From positions 62,001 through 126,000 of the forward strand of contig JASANG010002826.1 of NCBI GenBank assembly GCA_030248215.1: a stretch of DNA of 64,000 bases, written 5' to 3'. This document shows, piece after piece, positions 10,041 to 23,700 of the stretch (positions are counted from its first letter, which is position 1; every line of letters starts with the position of its first letter). Below the pieces are notes generated by a model. It was given only the letters and a program-made list of their open reading frames with translations, made no database searches and had not been told where the DNA came from. Made by a program: the position numbers and the translations under genes. This DNA comes from Enoplolaimus lenunculus (taxonomy: Eukaryota > Nematoda > Enoplea > Enoplida > Thoracostomopsidae).

Positions 10041-13000
10041 TTTGCAAATTTTTTCATATTTTGCTATGCAGGACTAATATTCGGTTTCTGCTAGCAGGTT
10101 ATTTCGGTTTAAAGCATTCCGACTCCAATGCCAAAATTATATTTCAGCTGAAACACTGCCGTTTGGCACTCTGAGCTAAGCCACCAAGTCTTTCTTAAAT
10201 TTGAGCCTAAATGTAAATGTAATCGAAGCATACGAGAAACATTTTTGAGCGGCACAAGCAAATTTGCATGAAAACATTGACACAAACTGTCGGCTCTACG
10301 TGTCGTGGTTCAAACGTTTCAAAAATGGACATTTTTACCCTAAGGCGTACTGTCACACGAAATAATCATGACATATGCGTCTAAACAAAGTAGGGCTCGG
10401 TTCTTGTTTTTAGAGACGCCCTGAGCAACAATGGCAACAATACACTGCTTTGAACACAACTGTGGTACTGGATAGTAGAACAAATAGCAACAGCCAACAA
10501 AATGCAATTTCAAAGCAGTAGCAGCTGTTAAAAGTGCTTTCTTTCGAAGGACAAGTAGTATATACAATATAATACGTACGTTTTCCTGCTACACGAACCC
10601 GAATACCCAAAATTATTAGTTTAGATACAGCTGACAGCACAAGATCAGTGAAAGGCTAATCCAATAATTTTCTGCATGGAGGGAATATGATTTGTGTTTC
10701 GAATTATTAGGTTTTTAAAACCTGTTTAGTAAGGTTCCGATATTTTAGGATTTATTTACCAATTTACTATACAGCGACGAGTGTGCAAAACGCTTTGTAG
10801 CACCGCTGCATATCGCAATACTTTAACTGTTTGCTACAAACAGAAACTGTGTGCTTCAGACATGTGTCGCATGGGATATAATAGTGGAATAAAGCCGCGC
10901 AAGCAGAAAGCCGGACGCCATTTTAGTGCCAAACCTTAAACACAAAATCGTGGCTTTGATCTGTTATGGGGCGTAGGCCGGGTTGGTTTCGTTTAGATCC
11001 GCCATTGGCTTAATTTAAACTTTTTACTGCGAAATTGTAAGGCACACAGGTCGATCTGGTGGACAAAATCTTCCCGTTCACCCTTTCAATTTCTTTTTGA
11101 GCTACAACATATTAAGGTGCAAATCAAAATACAACTTAGCGCTGTAGTAGCTACAGCGACGCGCGATATAAAAATGATAAAATATAAAAAACACAACGCG
11201 GGTAAAGTGTTGATTTCTAATTTTCGCCGGTAAAAGTTTTGATTTATAAAGCAAAAACGAAAAGTTTACACATACCACAATCGGGGAACATTTATTTTCG
11301 AATTTTTATGGGAATGGTCTTGAAAGGTACTCAAACACTTCACTTGCCAGTACGGTCGCGCAAGATAACAGATACTCACGGACCCAGCGGGGACTGAGCA
11401 AGCGTAGATTTCGTTCGAAATGGTTCGGCAAAAATTGTTGAAGTCCCAAAGCAGGCACTTACGCGGGGGAGGGGACTAAGGTTTGCTCGCTACACTATTC
11501 GAAGAATAACACAAGTATCAGACGCCCTTGAAGAACCAACGCGAACTTGAGGTTTGTATCGGGACAGTACATTGTGTTAAGCTTCACGCGTGTTCCTATG
11601 ACTCCAGGCGTCCAGAAATATTTTTACCAGTACAAATATGCGTCCAGACACAGTTCAAGCTGAAGACATGCATTTTGGGTCTGGCTTTTCGCTCACGATA
11701 ATTCCTCCACATATATATTGTGCATAGGTGATGTGGTGGACGTTTTGAACTGGCACATGTACTCAGCCTGCAGAAAATTGAGAGCATTTCATGAATTTTT
11801 AAAATGGTCAACTTCGATTTCCCTCACCAAAATTCAGGATTTTTCACTGCTAAAAGGTTCTAACGTTTAGTTTTGAGCGGGAAGGTCAAGATAGGAACCC
11901 AAAGTCACCCCTTCCGAAACAAAATTTGTCGGTAAGCCACCGAAGAGAACTTGTACAGTGACAATTTTGCACCATAGCTTACGCGCTATCACTGTCACGT
12001 TCATGACCAACCGCTCAAGCACATCGCATAACTAACCCACATGAATTGTATTCTTTGGGAGTGGCACAACCAAATTTCATTGTGGCACAAAATTTTTTAT
12101 CTGGAATTTTATTTTTAACACGCTAAACCGGCAAACGTGAATGTATCTTGCTTGTCTCTAGAAATTTCGTGGAGAGATGTAAACCAGTCCGTTCGTATTT
12201 TTTGCATGCAAGTACGATACTATATTAACAATACGAACTATTTAAAACATTATAAAAACATTATAAAAAAACAAAATTTATTCATTGCAGTGTGCTTGCC
12301 GCTCAATTGGTCCCAGGTTTGAATTTTAGCGCCTATTTTTTACGTTTTGTTAGTGCAAGCTGTGCGTTGTTTTCAGTTTACAACTACTGTGCTTAATCTA
12401 GCACAGTCGTTGTATTGCATTTGCCGATTTGAAGCGGTGACTACGTTCTGCGCAGACAGGGCGACCCAGCTGGTGTTGGGCGGAGAAGCCAGGATCTATC
12501 ACCGTCTCCAGGCCCCTAAAATTAAAGTTTTTATAGTCAATGGAGAACAAAATCAAAGTTTTCCAGCTTCGTGCTGGTTTACGCTGGCGAGGTTCTGTCC
12601 GCATTCTACTGTACGGTAGCTCGCTTTCCTCGCTACATGTAGGTAGCACAAACCATATACGACATATACAAAAAATATCAAACGTTAAATTTCCAAAAAA
12701 CTCCTAGATCCGTAACTGGTCCAGTTCATTCTAAAGTTTTTAACAGAGACAACCCAAATTTCGTGGAGTACTAACTGCTTTTGATGTTGTTTTTCACTTT
12801 AGGAATAGTGCATTAAAATATTCTTTAGTCACGCACACATCACCAAATTCTAAAGAACCAAGACAGTCTATTATTTATTAGACAAAACTAAGGAAGATTA
12901 AACGTAAACTTTGAATATATATACACTGGGTTAGGTTTAGTTTTACGCATATTCAGCGAATACTTTTTACCTTGGATTTTGTTGAAATGTTGTGTCTTCT

Positions 13001-13529
13001 ACTTCTATATACTGTTCAAAACAGTATATATCCATATGAGTGAACAGCGCCAATAGCTGCTAGAGGAGCAATGCCCCGAAGCTGTTTGGGACTTTTACAG
13101 CCAGCGGCAGCGCCAGACAGAATCAGGGCACGCTCTCACGCATTTTCCGGAATTGATAGGCAAATCTCTTAAACTAAAAAAGTTACATTTTGAAATATTT
13201 ATGTACTTGCACGGTTTAGCCTTTACGTAAAACTAAAAAGAAAAATGGCATTTAAACATCCAGGGGTGTAAACATACACGTTTTCCTCCGAAATGCTCTG
13301 AAGCGCTGGTGAGAAAAAGCGATCTCAGGCTTTTTATATCATTATTCCCCTAGTTTTGTCTTTGTCTATTTTTATTTATATATTCAAAATAAGTCGCAGA
13401 TCCAACATGTTTAAATTTTCTACTGTCTTAAAATTCAAAACTCGCCTGTCAGAATTCTCTTGCAAATCCAGATTCCATGAAAGTGTACACAAGCCCACAG
13501 AGGCACTCAGAAGTGTATCAAATAAAAGG
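10041..13529. other. Intergenic, no supported feature
   Basis: Only short open frames. The relatively GC-rich stretch near 12420-12620 is open on both strands but has no recognisable protein or splice context. Confidence 0.4.
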
Positions 13530-13684
13530 GTTTTAGATGTCAAGCCCCCTATAAGTTTGGCAGTCCCTGAAAATTTTTGGGCCCCCTAGAAAGTTTTCAA
13601 CCTTGCTTGTAACTTATCGAAAACCCAGTGCTCCTTCAAAAAATTATAAGCCCCCCCTGGCACGGTGAGCTGGCTACGGGCCTG
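13530..13684 (-). mobile_element. Fragment of the CAGGCCCGTAGCC element
   Basis: Carries the family phrases gccccctagaaagttttcaa, ttgtaacttatcgaaaaccc and the end gagctggctacgggcctg. The opposite end is missing. Confidence 0.7.
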
Positions 13685-13929
13685 TATTAAAAATGTCCTG
13701 TTTCAAAATTTGGCTTCCACCGATAATTGTCTTTTGTTTCTGCTATAAATTCATCATTGTGTTTGATACTGTGGGATATATCAATTGTGGCATAAAGTAT
13801 TGTGTTAGAGCAGGAGACGGGAATATTTTATGCCATCCATCAATACTTCCTTTGACTATAAACTACCTTTGTTTTGGTAGGGTTATGATAGGCATAACAC
13901 CAAGCTATCTGTGCTCGCTTTGTCGATAG

Positions 13930-15888
13930 TTTTAATGGCTCGGAATATACAGCGGACACGGCAAGATATCGGTTATATATCCTCGAGTTTAAGGAGATGA
14001 AGAGAAAACATGTTTATACATAGTCGTATTCTTGAATACTTCTATCACCAGTTGGAGACAGGTCTTGCATCTGTCGAACCAGTGAATGCTGTGATTCGAA
14101 GCAGTTTACAGGAGTTCGTCAGTTTGTTAATGTATCGCTAAACATCTGGTGATAAGATGCTACACGTATTTGAGAATATGGGCCTACAATTTAACCTGTG
14201 CGTGCATGTTACCATTTTAAACAAATGTCCTGGCTACGCTCCGTTACAATCAGGTTCTCTCACCTGGCTTATCCGAATTTCAAGGCGACAAGTGGTTAAT
14301 AAGAATAAAATGATCACTCTACATTCAATATATGTTTTCTATGCCTAAGCGCAAGATTCTTTTTGTGTGAAAGAAGCATATGAGCACCGCTAAAAGTTGG
14401 GCCCTGAGCAACCGTGTACTATTATAGTATTGGTTAGTTTGCCGAAAACACGTAGCTATATTACTGTTGAAAAAACGGGATTGCGCAACAATTTTCCCAC
14501 GATCAGATTCTTATTAAAATTGTTTTTATTGATCAACTTGTTCACTTTATTAATAGTCTTGAGGTGAATCATAATACAAGTGGTGTACACGTATTTTATC
14601 GTGGTTACGGCACGAGCGCAAGTATATTGCATGTTTTTGGTCCATGTAATCAGGGGATGGACATTTTTAAGTTTAAACTTAAGACTTTTTTGCTTGGCTT
14701 GGGCTTAGGCTTAGGAATATGCTTATAAAATACTGTTCCACCCCTGGTCTTTACATTGGCCATGTTTTAGGGATACGGTGAATATATCCTTCCAAAAATA
14801 TCTAAACAGCTATGAGACAGCACCAGAATTTTGAATAACCTTTTGAATCCTGGATGCCACAATTTTCTTTAATTTTTGTACCCTTCCGAAACGAAATACT
14901 GATTTCTGGTGCAGCCCCTTACCAGAAGCATTTAAGTTTCGGTACCGCTGCTGCAGAAAACTGAAATTTCGGCATTTTAAACAAATATTTTGTATGCTTT
15001 CAGCACTAGCTTAACTACATTCCTTCCATGGTCAGCTTGCAACGAGAAATTGATAGCAGAGGGGACTAGATAAATAAGGGGCGCAATGTTTCCTTAATAC
15101 ATATAATTCTTCAGATGCAGTAGAAAAAATTTTCGTCTGTGGGAGCGAAATTCGCTCCACTGCGTCTGCCCTTTATTCTCCGTGGGCAATAGTTTGTGTT
15201 TGGTCCCGCGTCGAATGATGAATTATCGTGATACCGAAATGAACCTTACATAGTGGTGGGCTTCACGTCCTTTGAAGATTGTTATACTTTTTAGTATCTA
15301 GACTAAGCAATATATTTTGTTAAAAAGCAGCATCATATTTTTAGCTGTGTCGTATTCGCACACGTACGGTGTATTTCTGTGTGGAGTTTAGAAGGTTAGT
15401 ATATACCACTGGTGCCATGCCGTATTTGCGTTTCGGTAGCATCAAGTCAGTGGAGACAAGAGGCTCAGACTACAAGAAACGTGTTACCTCCGCATTCCCT
15501 TCTTGAGAAATTTTTGACCCTTCCCCAATATATAAGGTCACCACAGATTTGGCGCTATTTAGGTTTACCGCATTTAATATTTGAATATACGAAGTTTTGT
15601 GATCCTCAGTCCTTTAATGGGCACGGTAATTTTTTTAAAACGTAACGCGCAAAGTCAAAGCTGTGCAAGCGTCTGTCCTTTAGCCCTTTAATTTTACGCA
15701 CATCTTAAAGATGAGCGGAGCTACATCATGCTGTGGTCTTGAGCTAAACATGAATTTTACATGTACTTACATACAGGTTTATATGTTTTTAATTTTTGTA
15801 TAAACGTACGCTTTAACGCATTCAAGCTTTAATTTTAAGATGGAAAGAAGTTTTATTTTTTATTGCCTATTGTAATCTATAATTAAAC
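13930..15888. other. Intergenic
   Basis: Beyond the element at 14641 I see no gene, RNA or ordered repeat. Confidence 0.4.
14641..14761 (-). mobile_element. Short element with telomere-like CTTAGG core
   Basis: Ends tgttccacccctggtcttta on the right; interior gcttgggcttaggcttagga. Same family as the elements at 21463, 44388, 55318, 60430 and 62066. Confidence 0.7.
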
Positions 15889-17184
15889 GAGAGCTACAAA
15901 ATTTTGTACTGATCATTGGTTTGCAATTTGATTTTTACATTGGCTACAAACAATACAGTCAAGAGATATCGTAAGCTAAGATAAGTTTAGGCTTCCGAAA
16001 TCTATTTTTAAATGAGAGCTACAAAATTTTGTACTGATCATTGGTTTGCAATTTGATTTTTTACATTGGCTACAAACAATACAGTTAAGAGATATCGTAA
16101 GCTAAGCTAAGTTTAGGCTTCCGAAATGTATTTTTAGAAATGAGAGCTACAAAATTTTGTCCTGATCATTGGTTTGCGATTTGATTTTTTACATTGGCTA
16201 CGAGCTACAACTTCCGAAATCTATTTTTAAATGAGAGCTACAAAATTTTGTCCTGATCATTGGTTTGCGATTTGATTTTTTACATTGGCTACGAGCTAAA
16301 TTCAAGCAAGGGATATCGTAAGCTAAGTTTAGGCTTCCGAAATCTATTTTTAAATGAGAGCTACAAAATTTTGTCCTGATCATTGGTTTGCGATTTAATT
16401 TTTTACATTGGCTACGAGCTAAATTCAAGCAAGGGATATCGTAAGCTAAGTTTAGGCTTCCGAAATCTATTTTTAAATGAGAGCTACAAAATTTTGTACT
16501 GATCATTGGTTTGCAATTTGATTTTTACATTGGCTACAAACTAAATACAGTCAAGGGATGTCGTAAGCTAAGCTAAGTTTAGGCTTCCGAAATGTATTTT
16601 TAAAAATGAGAGCTACAAAATTTTGTCCTGATCATTGGTTTGCAATTTGATTTTTACATTGGCTACAAACAATACAGTCAAGAGATATCGTAAGCTAAGA
16701 TAAGTTTAGGCTTCCGAAATCTATTTTTAAATGAGAGCTACAAAATTTTGTCCTGATCATTGGTTTGCGATTTGATTTTTTACATTGGCTACAAACTAAA
16801 TACAGTCAAGGGATATCGTAAGCTAAGCTAAGTTTAGGCTTCCGAAATGTATTTTTAAAAATGAGAGCTACAAAATTTTGTCCTGATCATTGGTTTGCGA
16901 TTTGATTTTTTACATTGGCTACGAGCTAAATTCAAGCAAGGGATATCGTAAGCTAAGTTTAGGCTTCCGAAATCTATTTTTAAATGAGAGCTACAAAATT
17001 TTGTACTGATCATTGGTTTGCAATTTGATTTTTACATTGTCAACGAGCTAAATTCAAGCAAGGGATATCGTAAGCTAAGCTAAGTTTAGGCTTCCGAAAT
17101 CTATTTTTAAAAATGAGAGCTACAAAATTTTGTACTGATCATTGGTTTGAAATTTGATTTTTACATTGGCTACGAACTAAATTC
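15889..17184. repeat. Satellite array, unit about 123-130 bp, 11 copies
   Basis: Each unit starts gagagctacaaaattttgt and contains gatcattggtttgc, tacattggctac, gatatcgtaagctaag and taggcttccgaaat. Copies vary by deletions (one unit near 16142 is about 90 bp). The 123-bp versions are divisible by three, which makes a spurious minus-strand repeat frame at 16198-16506. Confidence 0.96.
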
Positions 17185-18376
17185 GAAGTATAATCCTATC
17201 GTATAACAATTAGGCTTCAGTTTTGGCCAACATGTCAGTTTATCATGGTATTCATTATACGTATATTTATATGTGCAAATAGTGTCTTTTTCCTCCTACA
17301 TTTTCGGGAGGGCACATGTCTACTTATTATTTAGGCGCATGAATGGTGCTGCTCTTAAACCTAAGGTTACTGAGCTGTTGCCTCTTGTGTCTAAGAACTA
17401 AATCATGAGCAATAGTCAACAGTCGAAAACATTGCAAAACACAATAGACATATGGCAAGCACGTACGGACAAGACTAATATATTTCGGTGAAGTTTTGTT
17501 TTAAACGTGCATACAGATTACGTTGGGTCGGGCGCAGGCCGAATGAAATTGAAAACATACTCGCTTTCAGTTGCGCAGAACTTTAATATGATGTGCTCAT
17601 TTTGGAGTTGACCTAGTGACTGCCACTTTCCACGTGTAATCCGCAAAAAACAAAGGTGTGTATGTAACGCCCAACCCAAAAGATTGAAATAGCAGAGGCC
17701 GATTCCGCAAAATAAATTTTATTTTCGAAGGCTGGCGCCGGTATACACACTACACACAACTTGAAAATAGAAAATATTAAAACGAACGAACGAATGCAAG
17801 CAAAAAAATCAGGTTTTTAGTCAGTGCAAAATGTTTATGTCCCAAATTTGCAAAAAATAACTAAATGCAAATGTGCACAACAGAATTTTATATTCGCTTT
17901 TGCAGGTTTTGTATCGGGTCCGTATGTTAAACGCAAAACTTTGTGACGATGGAAGCATTTTAATAGAACCGTGCTGGCAACAAACTTGCAAAAACGCCTA
18001 TGGCCAAAACGTCCCATACAGGGCCGGGAAAACTATAGGCAAATCGGCAATAAACGCTCCCAGATCGCTCAATCTAGCTATATGGGTCTGGTCTATAAAA
18101 ACATTCCAGTGTTGTAAAACAAAATAATTTGCCAAAACTCCTCTAGATCCACATTTATAATTTTTAAGGAGGTTGAATGCAAAACCATGGTTCTAGCTAT
18201 TATGCTGAGACCAAAAAATGTGTTTTCGAAGGGGCCGCACAACGTTTGCCAGAAGAACTTCCTGAAAATGCTTTTGTTTTAAAAATGAAAAACGAAACCT
18301 GGTGAAGTGTGATTTTTTGTATCTATTCAACCTGTACACAACACAATTGTTCTGTTGTATTGTTCTGAATTTTCAG
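17185..18376. other. Intergenic or 5' region of gene B
   Basis: No certain feature. A stretch starting after ttttgcag near 17905 is open on both strands and could hold an exon, but nothing decides strand or frame. Confidence 0.35.
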
Positions 18377-18537
18377 AAATTCGCTCCCTTTAGAGCACGT
18401 AAAAATAAGCAACAAAAAAGTGCTTCAGGAGAAAATAGAGTAATGTACCCAAAGCGTTCCCGAACTGCTGAAAATTTCTCGATAAGCTCAACTGCAGCTT
18501 TTATTGACCGTCACATTGTATCGACAGCATTGTGCAA
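18377..18537 (+). CDS. Candidate upstream exon of gene B
   Basis: Acceptor gaattttcag|aaattc, donor tgcaa|gtacaa; starts phase 0, ends phase 2, the phase every later gene B exon needs. Encodes KFAPFRARKNKQQKSASGEN and YPKRSRTAENFSISSTAAFI: basic, then Ser/Thr-rich. No start codon at its head, so it would need an upstream exon. Linkage to gene B rests on phase only. Confidence 0.35.
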
Positions 18538-18639
18538 GTACAATTGCGGATCCACAATTTATGGTCACCCCTGTCTAACAACTCGGCAAGGATCAAAATT
18601 AAATTTTCTATTAAAGTTTAGCACTATGCACCCTGTTGA

Positions 18640-18800
18640 GGCTATGTGAACAGTTGGGGCTGCGAGGAAAGTCGGGACAGCGGCACAGTTGAGATAGTGG
18701 AAACAGTTTGGGACAATTGGAGCAGTTAAAAAACACTGGGAGCAGTTAAGACAGTTGAGCAAGCAAAACACTGGGAACAATTGGGACAGTCGGAGCCTTA
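18640..18800. repeat. Irregular short-unit repeat
   Basis: Variants of gggacagttggagcagtt recur about seven times with uneven spacing, a decayed minisatellite. Confidence 0.6.
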
Positions 18801-19290
18801 ATTTTGCAGAAAAACTTTCTGCCAGGTATTTTGTCCAGGGAAAAGGCCTCATAGAAAGGTTTTCTTTCTACTTTCCCAGTAAAAAGTAAACTATTCCCTG
18901 ACGACGGAATCTGGCAGGAAAACTACCGGTTTAAATCTGGAGAACAGATTTTCCCGAGGTTGACTATCTGCAGATGTGGAAAATTCGTTTCCCAAAAAAC
19001 ATTGACCCTCGGACACTTTTCTGGAAAAATTTGTTTTGTATGAAATTTTTGGAAAAAATTGTCCTCCCGAACATTTTATCCACACTTTTTTTGGAAAAAT
19101 TGGTCTTCTGGAGATGTTGTCCCCAAGCATAGTTTCGCGGGAAAATTTGCCCTCCAGGATAAATTATCCGGAGAAAAGGTCAAAGGACTTACTTTCCTGG
19201 TAAATAGTTAACGATTCCTAGGGGACTTCTAGGGGACAGAATTTTTCAGTATTAAACTTTACGTTCGCGGGATAAATTGTCTAAGGAACA
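18801..19290. repeat. Decayed tandem repeat
   Basis: Phrases such as ggaaaaatttg, ccggagaaaa, ttgtcccc and tactttcctggtaaa recur at loose 60-90 base intervals. Too diverged to set a unit. Confidence 0.4.
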
Positions 19291-20268
19291 GATTTTTTCA
19301 AGTATCATTTTCTGCCTAAAATGGCAAGTATTGTTCCCCGGATACATGGCTGTGTATAGGTATGAAAACAAGATCGCAAATATGTGTGCGTACTCCTGAT
19401 ACGGCCAACTTCCAAACGAATACAAAATTTTTTTGCCCCTTTGCAACAATTTTATCTATACAAAAAATTGCTAGAAACGTGCTTTAAAATGTACAATTTC
19501 GGATCTGTTCCACCGGAAAGTCCCTGATTCGGCAAAGCAGTTATATTAGAATGAACTGTACTTATTCTTTCGTTGATATTTTCAGTTTGCTTTTTCTGCT
19601 ATATGCCAAAACATGCCACGTACAAGTGCATCAAACATAGGAACTGGCGAACGGAAGAAAGAAAGTATTAAAGAGTCCAATAACATGTAAATGGAATATT
19701 AAACGCCATTTTAAGCGCTGAACCAAAGAACGTGTGTATGTGTGTGACAGGGCAGCAAGGTTAAGCTTGTTTTGATATTTATCCAAAGTCTACCAGATAC
19801 TTTCCAATACGGCGTATTGCAACTGGTTCTCGTACTTGCTTTTTAAAAAATATATAAATTCAAAAAATTCAAACTTTTTCAGAATGCGCATGTGGTCAAA
19901 GTCATCTCATTGCATTCAATATGTTTTGAAGGATTTTATGGTTTCATAACACGCAAAAACAGCATGGCCCTGAAGTTTTATATGTGTTTAGTTTGTACGG
20001 TAAAATGTCATGACACTTTGCTTCAGACTGTTCGTAGGATACAGCTTTAAAATTTAGAATCGAACCTACGTATATATAGCACAAACCGTGCCCCAAGCTG
20101 CTCCAATTAAGTGAGCAACGTAATATATTTTGACACGTACGCCGTAAACGATGACCCAAGTGAGGTATTTCGAGCCGAGCAGTGCTAGGATGGCATTTTT
20201 AAGTACAAACTTTTCAGCTTACGCACGTGTGCAAAACGAGTTCAACATACAAGAGTTGCATAGTAGGC
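19291..20268. other. No supported feature
   Basis: Intron or intergenic; nothing with splice, codon or repeat support. Confidence 0.35.
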
Positions 20269-20366
20269 ATCGAATCCAATTGTCCGTCAAGTATGTGATG
20301 TCTGCCCTGCAGAACAGGGCCCCAAAAGAAATGTTGAAATTTTTGCAGATATTAAACATAGCTCTG
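20269..20366. repeat. Duplicated segment, copy 1
   Basis: About 98 bp shared with 21278-21380: atcgaatccaattgtccgtc, gtgatgtctgccctg and acagggccccaaaa through ttgaaatttttgcagat. Both copies keep an open frame NRAPK..EMLKFLQ, but a small length difference upstream shifts the frame between them, so coding status is unclear. Confidence 0.75.
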
Positions 20367-20592
20367 AAATTCGTATTTTTGTCGCATTTGGAAATTAAAA
20401 ACAACGGAACTGCGCTGGAGGTCAGCAGCGGCTTAAAGGGTGAAAACCCTGTTTTATGAACTTCTTCAATTACGGACGTACGTAGCACGGCCACTCCCCT
20501 TCGAAAGTTTGAAACGTACCTAAGCCAAAATCCAATCCACATCTCTGTTTGTGTATAGAAAAACCGAGTCTGGAAAGCGTGACGAACTTCAG

Positions 20593-20733
20593 GAATGAAA
20601 CACGAGAAAAAGGCGAAAAACGGAGTTTTGAATGTCAACCGTGGGCATGCGTGCGAAAGGTTGCAAAATTTGATGACGTTGATAACCCTGCTGGAGGTTG
20701 CTCAACGCTTGATAGCGACACTTTGACGCAACG
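20593..20733 (+). CDS. Gene B possible exon
   Basis: Acceptor acttcag|gaatg, donor caacg|gtcagt, 141 nt, phase 2-2. Encodes NETREKGEKRSFECQPWACV and KFDDVDNPAGG. The weak donor and other usable AGs nearby make this tentative. Confidence 0.3.
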
Positions 20734-23700
20734 GTCAGTTCTTTGTATATTATTACAAGTGTGGAATGGGATGTAAACAGATGCCGACCTTTTTGAATTT
20801 CTTAGGTTGAGATGTTTATCCAGATCTTTTCATGTCCACGGATCTTTGTTCTTGTGCTTGAGCTCGATTGAAACGCCCATGTGTCGATCACCCTCTTCTC
20901 CACGTTTCCTGTTCAGGGATTTTATATAGTAACTTTTCCAGTTGAAGCACAAAAGCATATATTTAGAGCTTAATTTATAAATGTGTGGTTTAGTGTGCAA
21001 ACAGATATTCGGCTCTGGCTCCTGTATTTCACATTGCCGCATATTGAAAATTATAATTGAGCGAACAGAAACTCTGAGCAAAGCTTGGAGTTTTACGATG
21101 CGTTTTATGTTTTGTACTCTGGGGTCACAAGGTGGGTTCGGTCCGTCCGTCTGTTCATCTGTCCGTCTGTCCGTCGGTCCGTCCGAAAACAATCTCAGGA
21201 ACGGCTGAATCGATTTTGACACTTTTTTGTTTGATAACCAATTTACCCTATGGTGTTAACCTCGCATTGGGGTTTATCGAATCCAATTGTCCGTCAAATA
21301 TGTGATGTCTGCCCTGTAGTCAACAACAGGGCCCCAAAATTAGAAATGTTGAAATTTTTGCAGATGTTCAACATAGCAGAGCATTTGGACGAGAAGGAGA
21401 GAGAAAACATGTCAATTTTAGAATTATATATTAAAAACGACAATATTAACCTTGACAAATACCAGGGACGGAACAGTATTAAGCATATTTGTTAGCCTAA
21501 GCCCAAGCCTAAGCGTAAGAACGAGCATATTCCTAAACCTAAGCCTAAACCTAAGACTAAGCCATGCACAAAGTTAGGCTAAACCTAAAGCTTTATTAGT
21601 CCAACAGAAAAACTCTCCGCCCCTGATTTTACATGGGCCTTAAACTTTAAATTTGGGTATTTTGAATTTTAGTGAAGGGCTTTTTGTTGTGACGGCTGCT
21701 TCCAGTATGGGGCAAAGGACGCTAATGATTCTCTCTGCATCATTTGGCGTTTTATATGCCATATAGAAATCAGTGGACAGGAAAATGCTTTGGCTGCGGT
21801 AGATTTTCACGGAAAGTTTTTCTATCTAAAAATGTGTCGTTAAGAGGGTCTGTGAAAATTTTGTGACAATTTTGAATGTTGCCAATTTTTTCAAATTTTT
21901 TGAGAACTCTAAGATATTAATTGATAGAACACTAAATCAGCGCATTAACTCTTAGATTCACGGCCAACTACGGCGTATGTATTTCGTGGAGAGCTTTAGC
22001 TTTTTCACCTGTCGTTGTACCCCTTATGGCAGTAAACGCTTGGCAAACTTTACACATAGGTTATATATACATATATAATGCATATATACACCCAATTTTA
22101 ATTTGTGTTTTTTATTCTCTGCAACTTTAAAATTTGAAAACTACTGGGTTAAGCTAACGATTGGTTAACAGGATGTGTGTGGCACTGTGAGAATTTTCGC
22201 AATTGATATCTCTATATCATGCACAAGAGGTTTGTTTCGGCTGAAACAAAAGTGCACGGAATTTTTTAACTATGGCAAAAAAATTGGAATTTGCTTTTTA
22301 AGTTTATTTCTCAATAGGGTTACTGAAGGGTTTTTAGTGCGAGGAATTTGAATAAATGGTTTTCAAATATCCAAAACCAATAAATGGTTAGCTAAAATAA
22401 CTAATTTGCATATTAGCTTAACTGCTTACGTTTGTTTGAGCTTTGCTTAATACTACGACTGGTATATGCGCGGCAAAGCTGAAGCTTAGATTCAAGAAAA
22501 TTTTATTATGTACGTACGTATGTATATGTCTATTGTCTATCCTATGCGTTCCCTTTAGGCCTGGACCTTAATTGTGGATCAAGTGTACACACGACACCGG
22601 TCGCGAGAATCTTAGCTACACATACAGGGATGTGGCGGCCTGTCTAACGCTTTTCTGTATTAAAGGCCTTCACGTTCATTTCAGTGAAACATCAAATGAT
22701 GCCGCTGAAAAGCAAAATTCAACTGAATGCAATGCTGACAATGCAACCGAAAAATTATCAGATGTTCATAATGATTGTGGTTCGGTTTCTCAACAAAAGT
22801 TAGTGGTTTTTGTTGTCAGTTTTCGAAAAGTAGAAGTTGCGATTGCTAATCAATGAACGTCCTCGCTGTAAAGTATATAAAGCGACAATGGTGACTTGCG
22901 AACAAAGACATTTTTTTGAAACATTTTTCTGCAGTATTTCGTTGAGTTGATTGATAAGTACAACCAATCTAGTACGTATGTACTATTGCGCACGAATATT
23001 TGGATTTCGTTTAATATTCGGTAATCCCGACGTTCGTTCCGAAATCCGGCTTCCGCTATAAACCTGCCGGATGCTTCTAGTGACGGTCCCGAATTTCGCA
23101 AAACTGTTTTTCACTAGTGAGCAATTGACATCTCGCTTGATGTGAGCGAGTATAAAAGTTCAAGTTGTGATACGCTGAAGTATAAATAAAAAATTCAAGC
23201 TCGCAATGAAATTCATATCCAGTATATAAAACATATTGCGCGACTCTAGTTCAAGCGGCGCGCAAGTTAAGAATGCATATCCGGTGAGGTTGATACGTAT
23301 GTACGTAGATTTGCGCCTGGATTACAGGTCACTGCAATTGGTCGAGAATTGGGGTTGTGGCAATGAATTTTTTAATCAGTTCTGTTGGCTATTTTTGGAC
23401 GCCTCATTTCAGACCAGTCAAAACATACGTTTGATTTATTAAAACTTGTTTTACTGCTATGAACAGAGTTTTAATGTGGTGCAAGCAACAGCGAACGAAA
23501 TTGTCAGACTCGGTATTGAGTGACGATGAAGTATCCATAATATTGGAATCACCAGTGACAGATGAATGCAGTCCACCTGGTACTCCAGTCGCGCTACTCT
23601 GTTTTAGCAAAAATGGATTACAAAACGTTTATGTCATCGGCACCAGCCATTTTTAAGAATGTTTGAGCAAATTTTAAACAAACGTAGCGGTATACCGGTC

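Noticed and set aside
12347-12649. Possible gene in a GC-richer patch, open on both strands
   Set aside because: No recognisable protein, splice context or codon pattern to choose a strand.
16198-16506. Minus-strand repetitive frame of 102 codons
   Set aside because: Created by 123-bp satellite units, which are divisible by three; ends where unit length changes.
20219-20638. 139-codon minus-strand frame
   Set aside because: No splice or family support; opposite to the gene B direction and overlapping a duplicated segment.
21487-21600. Interstitial telomere
   Set aside because: The CCTAAG runs are short, occur in both orientations and always sit between the same element ends, so they belong to a transposon family.
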